From Streptococcus sp. oral taxon 056 str. F0418 (GTDB taxonomy: Bacteria; Bacillota; Bacilli; Lactobacillales; Streptococcaceae), in contig NZ_AFQU01000001.1 of the NCBI RefSeq assembly GCF_000220065.1, positions 1,322,001-1,386,000 on the forward strand: a stretch of DNA of 64,000 bases, read 5' to 3'. Position numbers and translations under genes: made by a program. Positions within the stretch are counted from its first letter, which is position 1. Each line of letters begins with the position of its first letter. Below are positions 8,934 to 18,244 of this stretch, one piece after another. Under the pieces are notes generated by a model that worked only from the letters and a program-made list of their open reading frames with translations, ran no database searches and was not told the DNA's origin.

Positions 8934-11588
8934 ATGGTTGATAAGAAGAAAACAGCAGAACAAGAAGACAAGGTCTTAGCTGCAGAAAAACACGTTGATG
9001 AGCTCGTTCAAAAAGCTTTGGTTGCTCTGGAAGAAATGAGAAAATTAGACCAGGAGCAAGTAGACTATATTGTGGCGAAGGCCTCTGTTGCGGCACTTGA
9101 TGCTCATGGCGAGCTAGCTTTGCATGCTCTTGAAGAAACGGGTCGAGGTGTATTTGAAGACAAAGCAACTAAAAACCTGTTTGCCTGTGAACACGTTGTA
9201 AATAACATGCGACATACTAAGACAGTTGGGATTATCGAGGAAGACGATGTAACTGGATTAACTTTAATTGCGGAGCCAGTAGGAGTTGTTTGTGGGATTA
9301 CACCGACAACGAATCCAACTTCAACTGCAATTTTCAAAGCTTTGATTTCATTGAAGACACGTAATCCAATTGTCTTTGCTTTCCATCCATCTGCTCAAGA
9401 ATCTTCTGCACATGCCGCTCAAATTGTACGGGATGCTGCTATTGCAGCTGGGGCGCCTGAAAACTGTGTGCAGTGGATTACTCAGCCATCAATGGAAGCG
9501 ACTTCTGCACTTATGAACCATGAAGGGATTGCAACAATCCTTGCGACAGGTGGGAATGCCATGGTGAAGGCTGCTTATTCATGTGGTAAGCCAGCTCTTG
9601 GGGTTGGAGCAGGAAACGTACCAGCTTACGTTGAAAAATCAGCGAATATCCGCCAAGCAGCACACGATATCGTGATGTCTAAATCATTTGATAACGGAAT
9701 GGTCTGTGCGTCTGAACAAGCTGTGATTATTGATAAAGAAATCTATGACGAGTTTGTCGCAGAGTTTAAATCTTACCATACTTACTTTGTAAATAAAAAA
9801 GAAAAAGCCTTGCTTGAGGAGTTCTGCTTCGGTGTGAAAGCTAACAGTAAAAACTGTTCTGGAGCTAAATTAAACGCAGCAATTGTAGGGAAACCAGCGA
9901 CTTGGATTGCAGAACAAGCTGGATTTACAGTTCCAGAGGGGACAAATATTCTTGCAGCAGAGTGTAAAGAAGTCGGTGAAAATGAACCATTGACTCGTGA
10001 AAAACTTTCACCAGTGATCGCCGTACTAAAATCAGATTCTCGTGAAGACGGTATCAATAAAGCGCGCCAAATGGTAGAATTTAATGGTCTTGGTCACTCG
10101 GCAGCTATCCACACTGCAGACGAAGAATTGACGAAAGAATTTGGCAAAGCGGTCAAAGCGATTCGGGTTATTTGTAATTCACCATCTACTTTTGGTGGTA
10201 TCGGGGATGTTTATAATGCCTTCTTACCATCACTGACACTGGGCTGTGGCTCTTATGGTCACAACTCTGTCGGTGATAATGTTAGTGCTATTAATCTCTT
10301 GAATATCAAAAAAGTAGGAAGACGTAGAAATAATATGCAATGGTTTAAAGTCCCTTCAAAAACATACTTCGAGCGTGACTCTATTCAGTATCTACAAAAA
10401 TGTCGTGATGTTGAGCGTGTCATGATTGTTACTGACCATTCAATGGTTGAGCTTGGTTTCCTTGATCGCATTATTGAGCAACTGGATTTGCGTCGTAATA
10501 AGGTGACATACCAAATCTTTGCAGATGTAGAGCCAGATCCAGATATTACAACGGTTTATCGTGGTACAGAGCTTATGCGTGCATTTAAGCCAGATACGAT
10601 TATTGCGCTTGGTGGTGGTTCTCCAATGGATGCTGCAAAGGTAATGTGGCTCTTCTATGAACAACCACAAGTCGACTTCCATGATTTAGTTCAAAAATTT
10701 ATGGACATTCGGAAACGTGCTTTTAAATTCCCAGAACTTGGAAAGAAAACGAAATTTATCGGTATTCCAACAACATCTGGTACAGGTTCAGAAGTAACAC
10801 CATTTGCGGTTATCTCTGATAAAGCAAACAACCGCAAGTATCCGATTGCTGATTACTCATTGACGCCAACAGTGGCAATTGTAGACCCTGCATTGGTGAT
10901 GACCGTCCCAGGATTTATCGCAGCGGATACAGGAATGGATGTTTTGACACATGCTACAGAAGCGTATGTGTCACAAATGGCAAATGACTATACTGATGGT
11001 CTTGCTCTTCAAGCGATTAAATTAGTCTTTGAACACCTTGAAAGTTCTGTAAAAAATGCAGACTTCACTTCTCGTGAAAAACTGCATAACGCTTCTACAA
11101 TGGCAGGTATGGCTTTTGCGAATGCTTTCTTAGGTATTTCTCACTCAATGGCTCATAAGATTGGTGCACAATTCCACACGGTTCACGGTCGTACGAATGC
11201 TATCTTGCTTCCATATGTTATTCGCTACAATGGTACACGACCAGCGAAGACAGCTACATGGCCTAAGTATAACTACTACCGTGCAGATGAAAAATATCAA
11301 GATATTGCTAAAATGCTTGGTCTTCCAGCTTCAACGCCAGAGGAAGGTGTGGAGTCTTATGCGAAAGCAGTCTATGAACTTGGAGAACGTGTTGGAATCC
11401 AAATGAACTTCAAAGCTCAAGGAATCGATGAAAAAGAATGGAAAAAACATTCTCGTGAATTGGCCTTCCTTGCTTATGAAGATCAATGTTCGCCTGCTAA
11501 CCCACGTCTACCAATGGTTGATCATATGCAAGAAATCATCGAAGATTCTTACTATGGTTACAAAGAACGTCCAGGACGTCGGAAATAG
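8934..11588 (+). CDS. adhE: Bifunctional acetaldehyde/alcohol dehydrogenase AdhE
   Basis: An 884-residue fusion enzyme. The N-terminal aldehyde dehydrogenase half reduces acetyl-CoA to acetaldehyde; its catalytic cysteine is in NGMVCASEQ, about residue 258. The C-terminal iron alcohol dehydrogenase half reduces acetaldehyde to ethanol. It shows the GGGSPMDAAK NAD-binding loop and metal-ligand histidines in DVLTHATEAYV and HSMAHKIGAQFHTVHGR. The start is ATG 8934, with GGAGG just upstream; a TTG at 8922 lies inside the ribosome site. It reoxidises NADH in mixed-acid fermentation, consistent with the Rex-like and cre sites before it. It appears monocistronic, with a strong terminator after it. 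Confidence 0.98.
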   Translation: MVDKKKTAEQEDKVLAAEKHVDELVQKALVALEEMRKLDQEQVDYIVAKASVAALDAHGELALHALEETGRGVFEDKATKNLFACEHVVNNMRHTKTVGIIEEDDVTGLTLIAEPVGVVCGITPTTNPTSTAIFKALISLKTRNPIVFAFHPSAQESSAHAAQIVRDAAIAAGAPENCVQWITQPSMEATSALMNHEGIATILATGGNAMVKAAYSCGKPALGVGAGNVPAYVEKSANIRQAAHDIVMSKSFDNGMVCASEQAVIIDKEIYDEFVAEFKSYHTYFVNKKEKALLEEFCFGVKANSKNCSGAKLNAAIVGKPATWIAEQAGFTVPEGTNILAAECKEVGENEPLTREKLSPVIAVLKSDSREDGINKARQMVEFNGLGHSAAIHTADEELTKEFGKAVKAIRVICNSPSTFGGIGDVYNAFLPSLTLGCGSYGHNSVGDNVSAINLLNIKKVGRRRNNMQWFKVPSKTYFERDSIQYLQKCRDVERVMIVTDHSMVELGFLDRIIEQLDLRRNKVTYQIFADVEPDPDITTVYRGTELMRAFKPDTIIALGGGSPMDAAKVMWLFYEQPQVDFHDLVQKFMDIRKRAFKFPELGKKTKFIGIPTTSGTGSEVTPFAVISDKANNRKYPIADYSLTPTVAIVDPALVMTVPGFIAADTGMDVLTHATEAYVSQMANDYTDGLALQAIKLVFEHLESSVKNADFTSREKLHNASTMAGMAFANAFLGISHSMAHKIGAQFHTVHGRTNAILLPYVIRYNGTRPAKTATWPKYNYYRADEKYQDIAKMLGLPASTPEEGVESYAKAVYELGERVGIQMNFKAQGIDEKEWKKHSRELAFLAYEDQCSPANPRLPMVDHMQEIIEDSYYGYKERPGRRK

Positions 11589-11640
11589 ATATATCGGCTG
11601 AAGGAATGAAGAACTTCTTGCTAAAAGTATAAAATCAGCT

Positions 11641-11670
11641 ATCCCTCGCTCGAATGAGTGAGGGATTTTT
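11641..11670 (+). terminator. adhE terminator
   Basis: ATCCCTCGCTC (11641-11651) pairs with GAGTGAGGGAT (11656-11666) around GAAT, followed by T5. Confidence 0.9.
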
Positions 11671-11846
11671 GCAGATGGAATAGTGAAAATGTAGCTGGAA
11701 GTGGCAATAAGATAGAATATAGTCTGAATGCTTTTGATATTTTGATGATGAGTGCTTGTAAGATATTCTTTTATAAGCTATCATTTGTTTGTTTTTGAGC
11801 TTTATTTTATGCTAAGATAAGAGTAGAATGCGAAAAGGAGTATAGT

Positions 11847-12533
11847 ATGGTATTATTATCGATATGTACCGGTTTGGTAAGTGGTATCTGCTGGCTCGTT
11901 GGAGATGTTTTATTGGTTGGCTTTGAAGTAGATCAGAAACGCTATAGTCAGTTTACTAAAGGAAGCTTGATTGGTAACAAGGAGTTGGCGATGCTGATGT
12001 TATCTGCTTCTAAAAAACGACTGCGTTGGGGTGCCTTGCTAGCTAATTTCTCTATTCCTTTGATGTTAGCTGGACTTTATAGTCTTTTTATGCTGGCTCA
12101 TCTATCCATGTGGAATGGGTTGGCGATTTTATTTTTGGGGATTGGTTTTGTTTTGTCACCAGTGGCTCATGTTGCTTTTTACTATGTGGGGATTATTAGC
12201 AAGGCAGCTTATGAGCAGAGTGAGGGAAAGTCTTGTTCAGTTTCAAATGCAAAGCTTATTAATGAAGTAGTGTTGTTTTTGGATACAACTTGGCGTGTAG
12301 CTGTTGGGGTGACAGCTTTGGGCTGGCTGGTTTATTCTTTTCTCATCTTCACAAATCAGACTATTTTGCCATCTTATCTGGGAATTTTAACCCCCTTATT
12401 TGGTAGTTTGTGGGTGATTTTACTTGTTGAAAAGCTGAAAATAGGACGCCCATATCTGAATGGTGCTGCTTTCAATGTAGCTTTAACCATCTTTTTTATC
12501 CTTGTTTTGTGGTATTATCTTTATCCGCTTTAA
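11847..12533 (+). CDS. Multi-pass membrane protein of unknown function
   Basis: A 228-residue protein with about six hydrophobic helices, beginning VLLSICTGLVSGICWLVGDV, then segments near residues 63-85, 90-115, 145-170 and 180-225. AAAAGGAG precedes the ATG at good distance. I recognise no catalytic motif. It may belong to the DUF6796-type membrane proteins, but I am not sure of that. It stands alone between the adhE terminator and the convergent bacteriocin-like operon. A link to that operon, for example as an immunity protein, cannot be excluded but nothing shows it. Confidence 0.7.
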   Translation: MVLLSICTGLVSGICWLVGDVLLVGFEVDQKRYSQFTKGSLIGNKELAMLMLSASKKRLRWGALLANFSIPLMLAGLYSLFMLAHLSMWNGLAILFLGIGFVLSPVAHVAFYYVGIISKAAYEQSEGKSCSVSNAKLINEVVLFLDTTWRVAVGVTALGWLVYSFLIFTNQTILPSYLGILTPLFGSLWVILLVEKLKIGRPYLNGAAFNVALTIFFILVLWYYLYPL

Positions 12534-12681
12534 TGAACGTTAAAAGTCAGATCAGGCTTGATTCTTATTGGTAAATGTAAACGAAATTGTATTTGAATGT
12601 GACCTAGCGGTAGTTTATTATATACTTTTATATGTAGCGGTATTGCATAAGCTTTGACTAGTATGCTGAGGTAATACAAAA

Positions 12682-12709
12682 AGAGGCTGGGACAAAAGTC
12701 CTAGCCTCT
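12682..12709 (-). terminator. Terminator of the minus-strand bacteriocin-like operon
   Basis: Read on the minus strand, AGAGGCTAGGAC (12709-12698), loop TTTT and GTCCCAGCCTCT (12693-12682) are followed by a T run. The plus strand has no T tail after the stem, so it serves the minus strand. Confidence 0.75.
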
Positions 12710-12805
12710 CAATTGTCTTTGGATTGTCGAGCAAGACGCAGTGGTTGAGTGGGCTCTACTACGCTGATTTCATCAGCTTTTACAGCCCAACTCAACTGTG
12801 CGGAG

Positions 12806-12853
12806 GTGGGACGACGAAATCGAATTCTAACGAGTTACCGATTTCTGTCCCAC
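12806..12853. repeat. Inverted repeat downstream of the bacteriocin-like operon
   Basis: GTGGGAC (12806-12812) and GTCCCAC (12847-12853) enclose CGAAATCG/CGATTTC arms, making one long hairpin on either strand. With the terminator at 12682-12709 it forms a roughly 170-base non-coding block that resembles intergenic elements common in oral streptococci. The frame open through it on the plus strand has no ribosome site and looks spurious. Confidence 0.6.
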
Positions 12854-12878
12854 TCTCATTTGTATCATGTGTCTTTTG

Positions 12879-13040
12879 TTAACCAAATAGACGTGCAAGT
12901 GTGTATCCACCGAAGAAACCACCGCCTAATCCGGCAACAATTCCTACTCCAATTAGAAATGGTGCAATTCCTCCAGCCGTATTTTCAAGTTCTTGTTCTG
13001 TTAAAGGTTGTAGAGATGTTGTATTGTCAAATTTAGTCAT
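12879..13040 (-). CDS. Double-glycine-leader bacteriocin-like peptide (peptide 1)
   Basis: A 53-residue peptide. Leader MTKFDNTTSLQPLTEQELEN ends in TAGG, fitting the LxxxELxxIxGG pattern cut by ABC peptidase-exporters such as ComA. The mature part of 29 residues, starting IAPFLIGVGIVAG, is hydrophobic and rich in glycine-zipper GxxxG-like steps (GLGGGFFGGY). It ends LARLFG. These are hallmarks of class IIb two-peptide bacteriocins. GGAG at 13047-13050 favours the second ATG (13040) over 13043. It is the last gene of a four-gene minus-strand operon, followed by a terminator. No modification, transport or immunity gene of known type adjoins it. Confidence 0.82.
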   Translation of the reverse strand: MTKFDNTTSLQPLTEQELENTAGGIAPFLIGVGIVAGLGGGFFGGYTLARLFG

Positions 13041-13057
13041 CATGTTCTCCATTCTTT

Positions 13058-13174
13058 TTAGTTAAAATGATTTAGACCGACGATAATACCTGCAAAAAAT
13101 CCTAAAATCAAGGCAAGTGTAAAGGCAATCGCGTATCTATATTCGTAAACTTCTTTTAAAAATTGATTTTTCAT
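13058..13174 (-). CDS. 38-residue single-span membrane peptide in the bacteriocin operon (peptide 2)
   Basis: It begins MKNQFLKEVYEYRYAIAF and continues with a hydrophobic stretch ending FFAGIIVGLNHFN. There is no double-glycine leader. The ATG lies seven bases after the stop of peptide 3 and has no clear ribosome site of its own, so translation is probably coupled. Its tail IVGLN resembles the AVGLN near the end of peptide 3. A single-span charged-plus-hydrophobic layout suits a small immunity protein, but a leaderless bacteriocin or partner peptide is also possible. The role is inferred from position only. Confidence 0.6.
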   Translation of the reverse strand: MKNQFLKEVYEYRYAIAFTLALILGFFAGIIVGLNHFN

Positions 13175-13181
13175 CGTGAGT

Positions 13182-13355
13182 TTATTTTCTATTTACACGA
13201 TTTAGACCTACAGCAATTCCTCCTGAGAAGCCTGCAGCAGTAGCAGCGCCCCAGATTGCCCAGATGGCTACGGGGATAACCCCTCCTTCTACATTCATCA
13301 ATTCATTTTCAGTAAGGGCGAGGTAGTGATTTTCAAGTGTTGTCATATTTTCCAT
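13182..13355 (-). CDS. Double-glycine-leader bacteriocin-like peptide (peptide 3)
   Basis: A 57-residue peptide with a 25-residue leader, MENMTTLENHYLALTENELM then NVEGG. The mature part begins VIPVAIWAIWGAATAAG, has a further SGG step and ends basic as VGLNRVNRK. Hydrophobic, Gly/Ala-rich, with tryptophans and a cationic tail, it fits a pore-forming class II bacteriocin. AAAGGAG at 13364-13370 sits eight bases before the ATG on the minus strand. Its stop is seven bases before peptide 2. Peptides 1 and 3 could be the two halves of a two-component bacteriocin. Confidence 0.83.
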   Translation of the reverse strand: MENMTTLENHYLALTENELMNVEGGVIPVAIWAIWGAATAAGFSGGIAVGLNRVNRK

Positions 13356-13451
13356 TGTATATTCTCCTTTTTATATAAGCTATAGATTTTAAAGATGGTA
13401 GGCATGAAACTAGTTTTAGGACTAGCGATTGAACTTTATGTGATCTTCTGT

Positions 13452-13592
13452 TTAGAGGATAATTAGTGGAAATCTGGAAGATCGTCGATTTCCTGAAGGG
13501 GCTTGGCGTTTAAAGAACCACAGAAAAGGAACAGCCATACCGCCACTCGTATTTTCTAACTCATGCTTTGTTAGAGATGTGAAAGACTTCAT
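13452..13592 (-). CDS. Short double-glycine-leader peptide, first gene of the operon (peptide 4)
   Basis: A 46-residue peptide. Leader MKSFTSLTKHELENTSGG is a textbook 18-residue double-glycine leader. The 28-residue remainder starts MAVPFLWFFKRQAPSGNRRS and ends hydrophobic. It is strongly cationic and unlike the glycine-zipper peptides, so it could be a shortened bacteriocin, a frame-decayed one or a signalling peptide. GGAGAAG precedes the ATG. It is the gene nearest the ComX box at 13699-13706, about 107 bases away. Confidence 0.75.
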   Translation of the reverse strand: MKSFTSLTKHELENTSGGMAVPFLWFFKRQAPSGNRRSSRFPLIIL

Positions 13593-13698
13593 TTGCTTCT
13601 CCAATCTATTAATATTTGAAAGATAGAAGGCAGAAAATGATCATAAGGTCACCTGCTCCTCTAATTCAGTTTATGAAGCAATTTTGCTTACACTTAAT

Positions 13699-13706
13699 TA
13701 TTCGTA
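13699..13706 (-). promoter_or_regulatory. ComX (cin/combox) promoter of the bacteriocin-like operon
   Basis: On the minus strand the eight bases read TACGAATA, a perfect match to the combox recognised by the competence sigma factor ComX. A T-rich tract lies just upstream on that strand (TTTTTTTAAATAACT). The box is followed by a leader of about 100 bases before peptide 4. Competence-controlled bacteriocins of this kind are known in S. gordonii; the link here is inferred. Confidence 0.75.
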
Positions 13707-13743
13707 AGTTATTTAAAAAAAGAAAAATTTTAAAAAAATCAAC

Positions 13744-13772
13744 TTGAAAATGTAAGCCTTATCATTTATACT
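13744..13772 (+). promoter_or_regulatory. Promoter of the acetyl esterase gene
   Basis: -35 TTGAAA (13744-13749), 17-base spacer, -10 TATACT (13767-13772). TGTAAGCCTTATCA at 13751-13764 is one base away from a cre site and lies in the spacer. Confidence 0.75.
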
Positions 13773-13794
13773 ATAAAAAACAGGAGGACTAGGA

Positions 13795-14793
13795 ATGAAA
13801 AATCCACAATTACTAGCAGAGGCGAAGGATTATTTGGGACGTGATGAAATTCCCAGAGATTTTGATGCCTTTTGGGATAGGGAGCTAAGAAATCTGAAGC
13901 TACCTAAAGACTATCGCTTGATAGAAAAGGACTTTCGCATAGGAAGTGTGGCTTGCTACGAAATTGTCTTTGGTGGAACCAATAATGGTCAGGTCTATGC
14001 ACGAATGGTTCTGCCAAAAGATGAAAAGAAGATACCGGTTATCTTCCATTTCCATGGTTATATGGCGCGTTGTTGGGATTGGGCTGATATGCTCCCATAT
14101 GCAGCTGCAGGCTACGGGGTAGTCTCCATGGATGTGCGGGGGCAGTCTGGTTATTCAGTGGATGGAAGAGGACTGGTCCGAGGGAATACAGTTAAAGGCC
14201 AGATTATCCGTGGAGCGGTTGAAGGGCCGGACAACCTGTTTTTCAAGGATGTCTACTTAGATATTTATAGCTTAATTGAGATTGTAGCGGGCCTAGACTG
14301 TATAGATGGAGAGAATTTATGCAGCTATGGTGGTTCTCAAGGTGGTGCCTTGGCATTGGTAGCGGCTGCTCTGAATCCTCGAATTAAAAAAACAGTTGCC
14401 CTCTATCCTTTCTTGTCTGATTTTAGGAGGGTTTTAGAAATCGGAAATACCAGTGAAGCTTATGATGAGCTCTTCCGTTATTTTAAGTTTCATGATCCAT
14501 TTCATGAAACCGAAGACCAGATTATGGAGACTCTTTCTTATATAGATGTGAAAAATATGGCTCATCGCATAAAAGGGAAGGTAGATATGGTAATTGGGCT
14601 GGAGGATACAGTTTGCTATCCCATCACACAGTTTGCGATTTACAACAGGCTGTCGGGTGAAAGAGCCTGTCACTTAATGCCAGAATACGATCATGAAGCA
14701 TTGAATGTTTATGTCAGCGATTGTGTCTTAAACTGGTTATGTGGAACCAATATTTCGCACGAATCTATGCTAACTTTTTCTCCAGAAGACTAG
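13795..14793 (+). CDS. Acetylxylan esterase/cephalosporin-C deacetylase family acetyl esterase
   Basis: A 332-residue alpha/beta-hydrolase of the AXE1 family. The nucleophile elbow is GGSQGG, serine near residue 182. VVSMDVRGQSGYS is the conserved block before it, and the histidine is in PEYDHEALN near the C-terminus. There is no signal peptide, so it acts in the cytosol on imported acetylated sugars. It sits just upstream of the sialic-acid operon, so removal of O-acetyl groups from sialic acid is a reasonable guess, though the family also deacetylates xylo-oligosaccharides. AGGAGG lies before the ATG. It has its own promoter, and nanE has another. Confidence 0.87.
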   Translation: MKNPQLLAEAKDYLGRDEIPRDFDAFWDRELRNLKLPKDYRLIEKDFRIGSVACYEIVFGGTNNGQVYARMVLPKDEKKIPVIFHFHGYMARCWDWADMLPYAAAGYGVVSMDVRGQSGYSVDGRGLVRGNTVKGQIIRGAVEGPDNLFFKDVYLDIYSLIEIVAGLDCIDGENLCSYGGSQGGALALVAAALNPRIKKTVALYPFLSDFRRVLEIGNTSEAYDELFRYFKFHDPFHETEDQIMETLSYIDVKNMAHRIKGKVDMVIGLEDTVCYPITQFAIYNRLSGERACHLMPEYDHEALNVYVSDCVLNWLCGTNISHESMLTFSPED

Positions 14794-14956
14794 AGATTTG
14801 TAGCAACAACTGTAATAGATAGCGATGATACTAAAGAAAGCGAAGTAGATTCTTTGCTTTTTTCTTTTGAAAAAATTTTTTGAGCTCTGAAACTACTTTC
14901 AGAGTTTTGAATAAAAATTGAAAAGTGGGAAACTAAATTCTAAATACCAGAATTTA

Positions 14957-14985
14957 TTGAAAGCGCTTTAAAAATTATATATAAT
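14957..14985 (+). promoter_or_regulatory. nan operon promoter with overlapping cre site
   Basis: -35 TTGAAA (14957-14962), 17-base spacer and -10 TATAAT (14980-14985). TGAAAGCGCTTTAA at 14958-14971 overlaps the -35, a good cre (CcpA) site in a repressing position. A related GAAAGCGCTCTA lies in front of nanR, so a shared operator is also possible. Confidence 0.8.
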
Positions 14986-15033
14986 GACATTATAAAACAA
15001 ACGGATCATTATTAGAAAAAGAGGAGATTGCCT

Positions 15034-15735
15034 ATGGCACAGATTTCCAAAGAGGATCTAATCAAACAGATTAGAGATGGAATCATCGTATCCTGTCAGG
15101 CCTTACCGCATGAACCACTGTATACAGAAGCGGGCGGAGTAATTCCACTATTGGTTAAGGCTGCTGAGCAGGGCGGTGCAGTTGGTATACGAGCCAATAG
15201 TGTTCGGGATATTCGAGAGATAAAAGAGGTGACCTCTCTGCCCATTATCGGGATTATCAAGAGAGACTATCCACCGCAAGAACCTTTTATAACAGCTACC
15301 ATGAAAGAAGTGGATGAACTAGCAGAATTAGATATCGAAGTCATTGCGCTGGATTGTACCAGAAGAGAACGTTTTGACGGTTTGACTATCGAGGAGTTCA
15401 TCAAGGAAGTCAAGAAAAAATATCCGAGCCAGTTGTTGATGGCAGACATTAGTACTTTTGAAGAGGGAGTTGCTGCAGCTGAAGCGGGGGTTGATTTTAT
15501 TGGAACCACCTTATCAGGCTATACTTCGTATAGTCCAAAAGTAGACGGTCCTGACTTTGAGCTCATCAAGAATCTCTGTGATGTAGGGTTGGACGTCATT
15601 GCGGAAGGGAAGATTCACTATCCTGCTGATGCCAAAGCGATTCATGACTTAGGAGTTCGTGGAATTGTAGTTGGCGGAGCGATTACTCGTCCTAAAGAAA
15701 TCACAGAACGCTTTGTAGCAGCGGTGAGGAAATAA
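15034..15735 (+). CDS. nanE: N-acetylmannosamine-6-phosphate 2-epimerase
   Basis: A 233-residue TIM-barrel enzyme of the NanE family, converting ManNAc-6-P to GlcNAc-6-P. It shows [17 protein letters not shown] at the N-terminus, [10 protein letters not shown], the [11 protein letters not shown] strand, and the phosphate-binding IAEGKIHYP and VVGGAITRP loops. ATG 15034 is chosen because GAGGAG ends seven bases before it; the TTG at 15028 lies too close. It is the first gene of the sialic-acid operon, with satABC, nanA and nanK downstream. Confidence 0.96.
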   Translation: MAQISKEDLIKQIRDGIIVSCQALPHEPLYTEAGGVIPLLVKAAEQGGAVGIRANSVRDIREIKEVTSLPIIGIIKRDYPPQEPFITATMKEVDELAELDIEVIALDCTRRERFDGLTIEEFIKEVKKKYPSQLLMADISTFEEGVAAAEAGVDFIGTTLSGYTSYSPKVDGPDFELIKNLCDVGLDVIAEGKIHYPADAKAIHDLGVRGIVVGGAITRPKEITERFVAAVRK

Positions 15736-15747
15736 ATATGTCTCAAA

Positions 15748-15776
15748 CTAAAATAAACTGACTGACTTTATTTTAG
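15748..15776 (+). repeat. AT-only inverted repeat after nanE
   Basis: CTAAAATAAA (15748-15757) pairs perfectly with TTTATTTTAG (15767-15776). There is no GC clamp or T tail, so it is more likely a processing or mRNA-end structure than a terminator. Confidence 0.45.
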
Positions 15777-15912
15777 ACTGAATGAAAAGAATCCAAAGAA
15801 GGAGTGATATAGGGGTTTAGAATTAGAAAAGATTAAATTTAAAATCATTCATCTTCCAACTAATGAGGTAGGTAGAAAAAATAGCCTACAAGACTTAGAC
15901 TGAAAATTTTAA

Positions 15913-17247
<1,335 letters not shown>

Positions 17248-17263
17248 GTAAGTTCTATATCTG

Positions 17264-17313
17264 CCCCTTTTTCTGTTGTCAGTCTAGTCAAAATAGGAAA
17301 AGGGGTATTTTTA
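17264..17313 (+). terminator. Attenuator-like hairpin between satA and satB
   Basis: CCCCTTTT (17264-17271) pairs with AAAAGGGG (17298-17305) and is followed by a T-rich tail. A partial terminator here would explain a higher dose of the binding protein than of the permeases. Confidence 0.6.
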
Positions 17314-17342
17314 TCAAAAATATTAAAAGAGGGGGTTTCATT

Positions 17343-18230
17343 GTGAAAATAAATAAAATCAGAATGAAAGAAACCTTGGTATCGTATGCATTCTTGGCAC
17401 CAGTTCTATTTTTCTTCATTATATTTGTTCTGGCGCCGATGCTTATGGGATTTGTAACCAGTTTCTTCAACTATACAATGACGTCATTTACATTTGTAGG
17501 ATTTGACAATTACAGCCGTATGTTGAATGATCCAGTTTTTATTAAGTCATTGATTAATACGGTTATTATTGTAATTGGTTCGGTGCCAATTGTAGTACTA
17601 TTTTCTTTGTTTGTAGCTTCGCAAACTTATCAAATGAACGCAATTTCTCGTTCCTTCTATCGTTTCGTCTTCTTCCTACCGGTAGTTACAGGTAGTGTGG
17701 CGGTAACAGTAGTCTGGAAATGGATTTATGATCCCCTATCTGGGATTCTGAACTTTGTCTTGAAGTCAGGTCATGTGATCAATCAAAATATTTCTTGGCT
17801 GGGAGATAAACATTGGGCGCTGTTGGCGATAATCATCATCCTTTTGACTACTTCAGTTGGTCAGCCGATTATTCTTTATATCGCCGCTATGGGAAATATT
17901 GACAATTCTTTGGTGGAAGCGGCGCGTGTAGACGGAGCTACAGAACTGCAAGTGTTTTGGAAGATTAAATGGCCTAGCCTTTTACCTACGACACTTTACA
18001 TCGCTATTATTACAACCATCAATTCATTCCAGTGTTTTGCCTTGATTCAGCTCCTGACATCAGGTGGGCCAAACTACTCAACTAGTACACTCATGTACTA
18101 CCTGTATGAAAAAGCCTTCAAGCTATCTGAATATGGCTATGCTAATACAATGGGAGTGTTCTTGGCGGTCATGATTGCCCTCATCAGCTTTGCTCAATTC
18201 AAGATTCTTGGAAATGACGTAGAATACTAG
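17343..18230 (+). CDS. satB: Sialic-acid type ABC transporter permease 1
   Basis: A 295-residue permease of the MalF/LacF class with six membrane helices. The cytoplasmic EAA loop reads EAARVDGATELQVFWKIKWP. It starts at GTG 17343 with AGAGGGGG before it. The substrate is inferred from the operon (nanE upstream, nanA downstream). It is followed by AAAGGAG and the second permease. Confidence 0.9.
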   Translation: MKINKIRMKETLVSYAFLAPVLFFFIIFVLAPMLMGFVTSFFNYTMTSFTFVGFDNYSRMLNDPVFIKSLINTVIIVIGSVPIVVLFSLFVASQTYQMNAISRSFYRFVFFLPVVTGSVAVTVVWKWIYDPLSGILNFVLKSGHVINQNISWLGDKHWALLAIIIILLTTSVGQPIILYIAAMGNIDNSLVEAARVDGATELQVFWKIKWPSLLPTTLYIAIITTINSFQCFALIQLLTSGGPNYSTSTLMYYLYEKAFKLSEYGYANTMGVFLAVMIALISFAQFKILGNDVEY

Positions 18231-18244
18231 AAAGGAGAATCAAT

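Noticed and set aside
12749-13036. 95-codon plus-strand open frame over the bacteriocin region
   Set aside because: No ribosome site, unlikely composition, and it is antisense to peptide 1 and covers an inverted repeat; a shadow frame.
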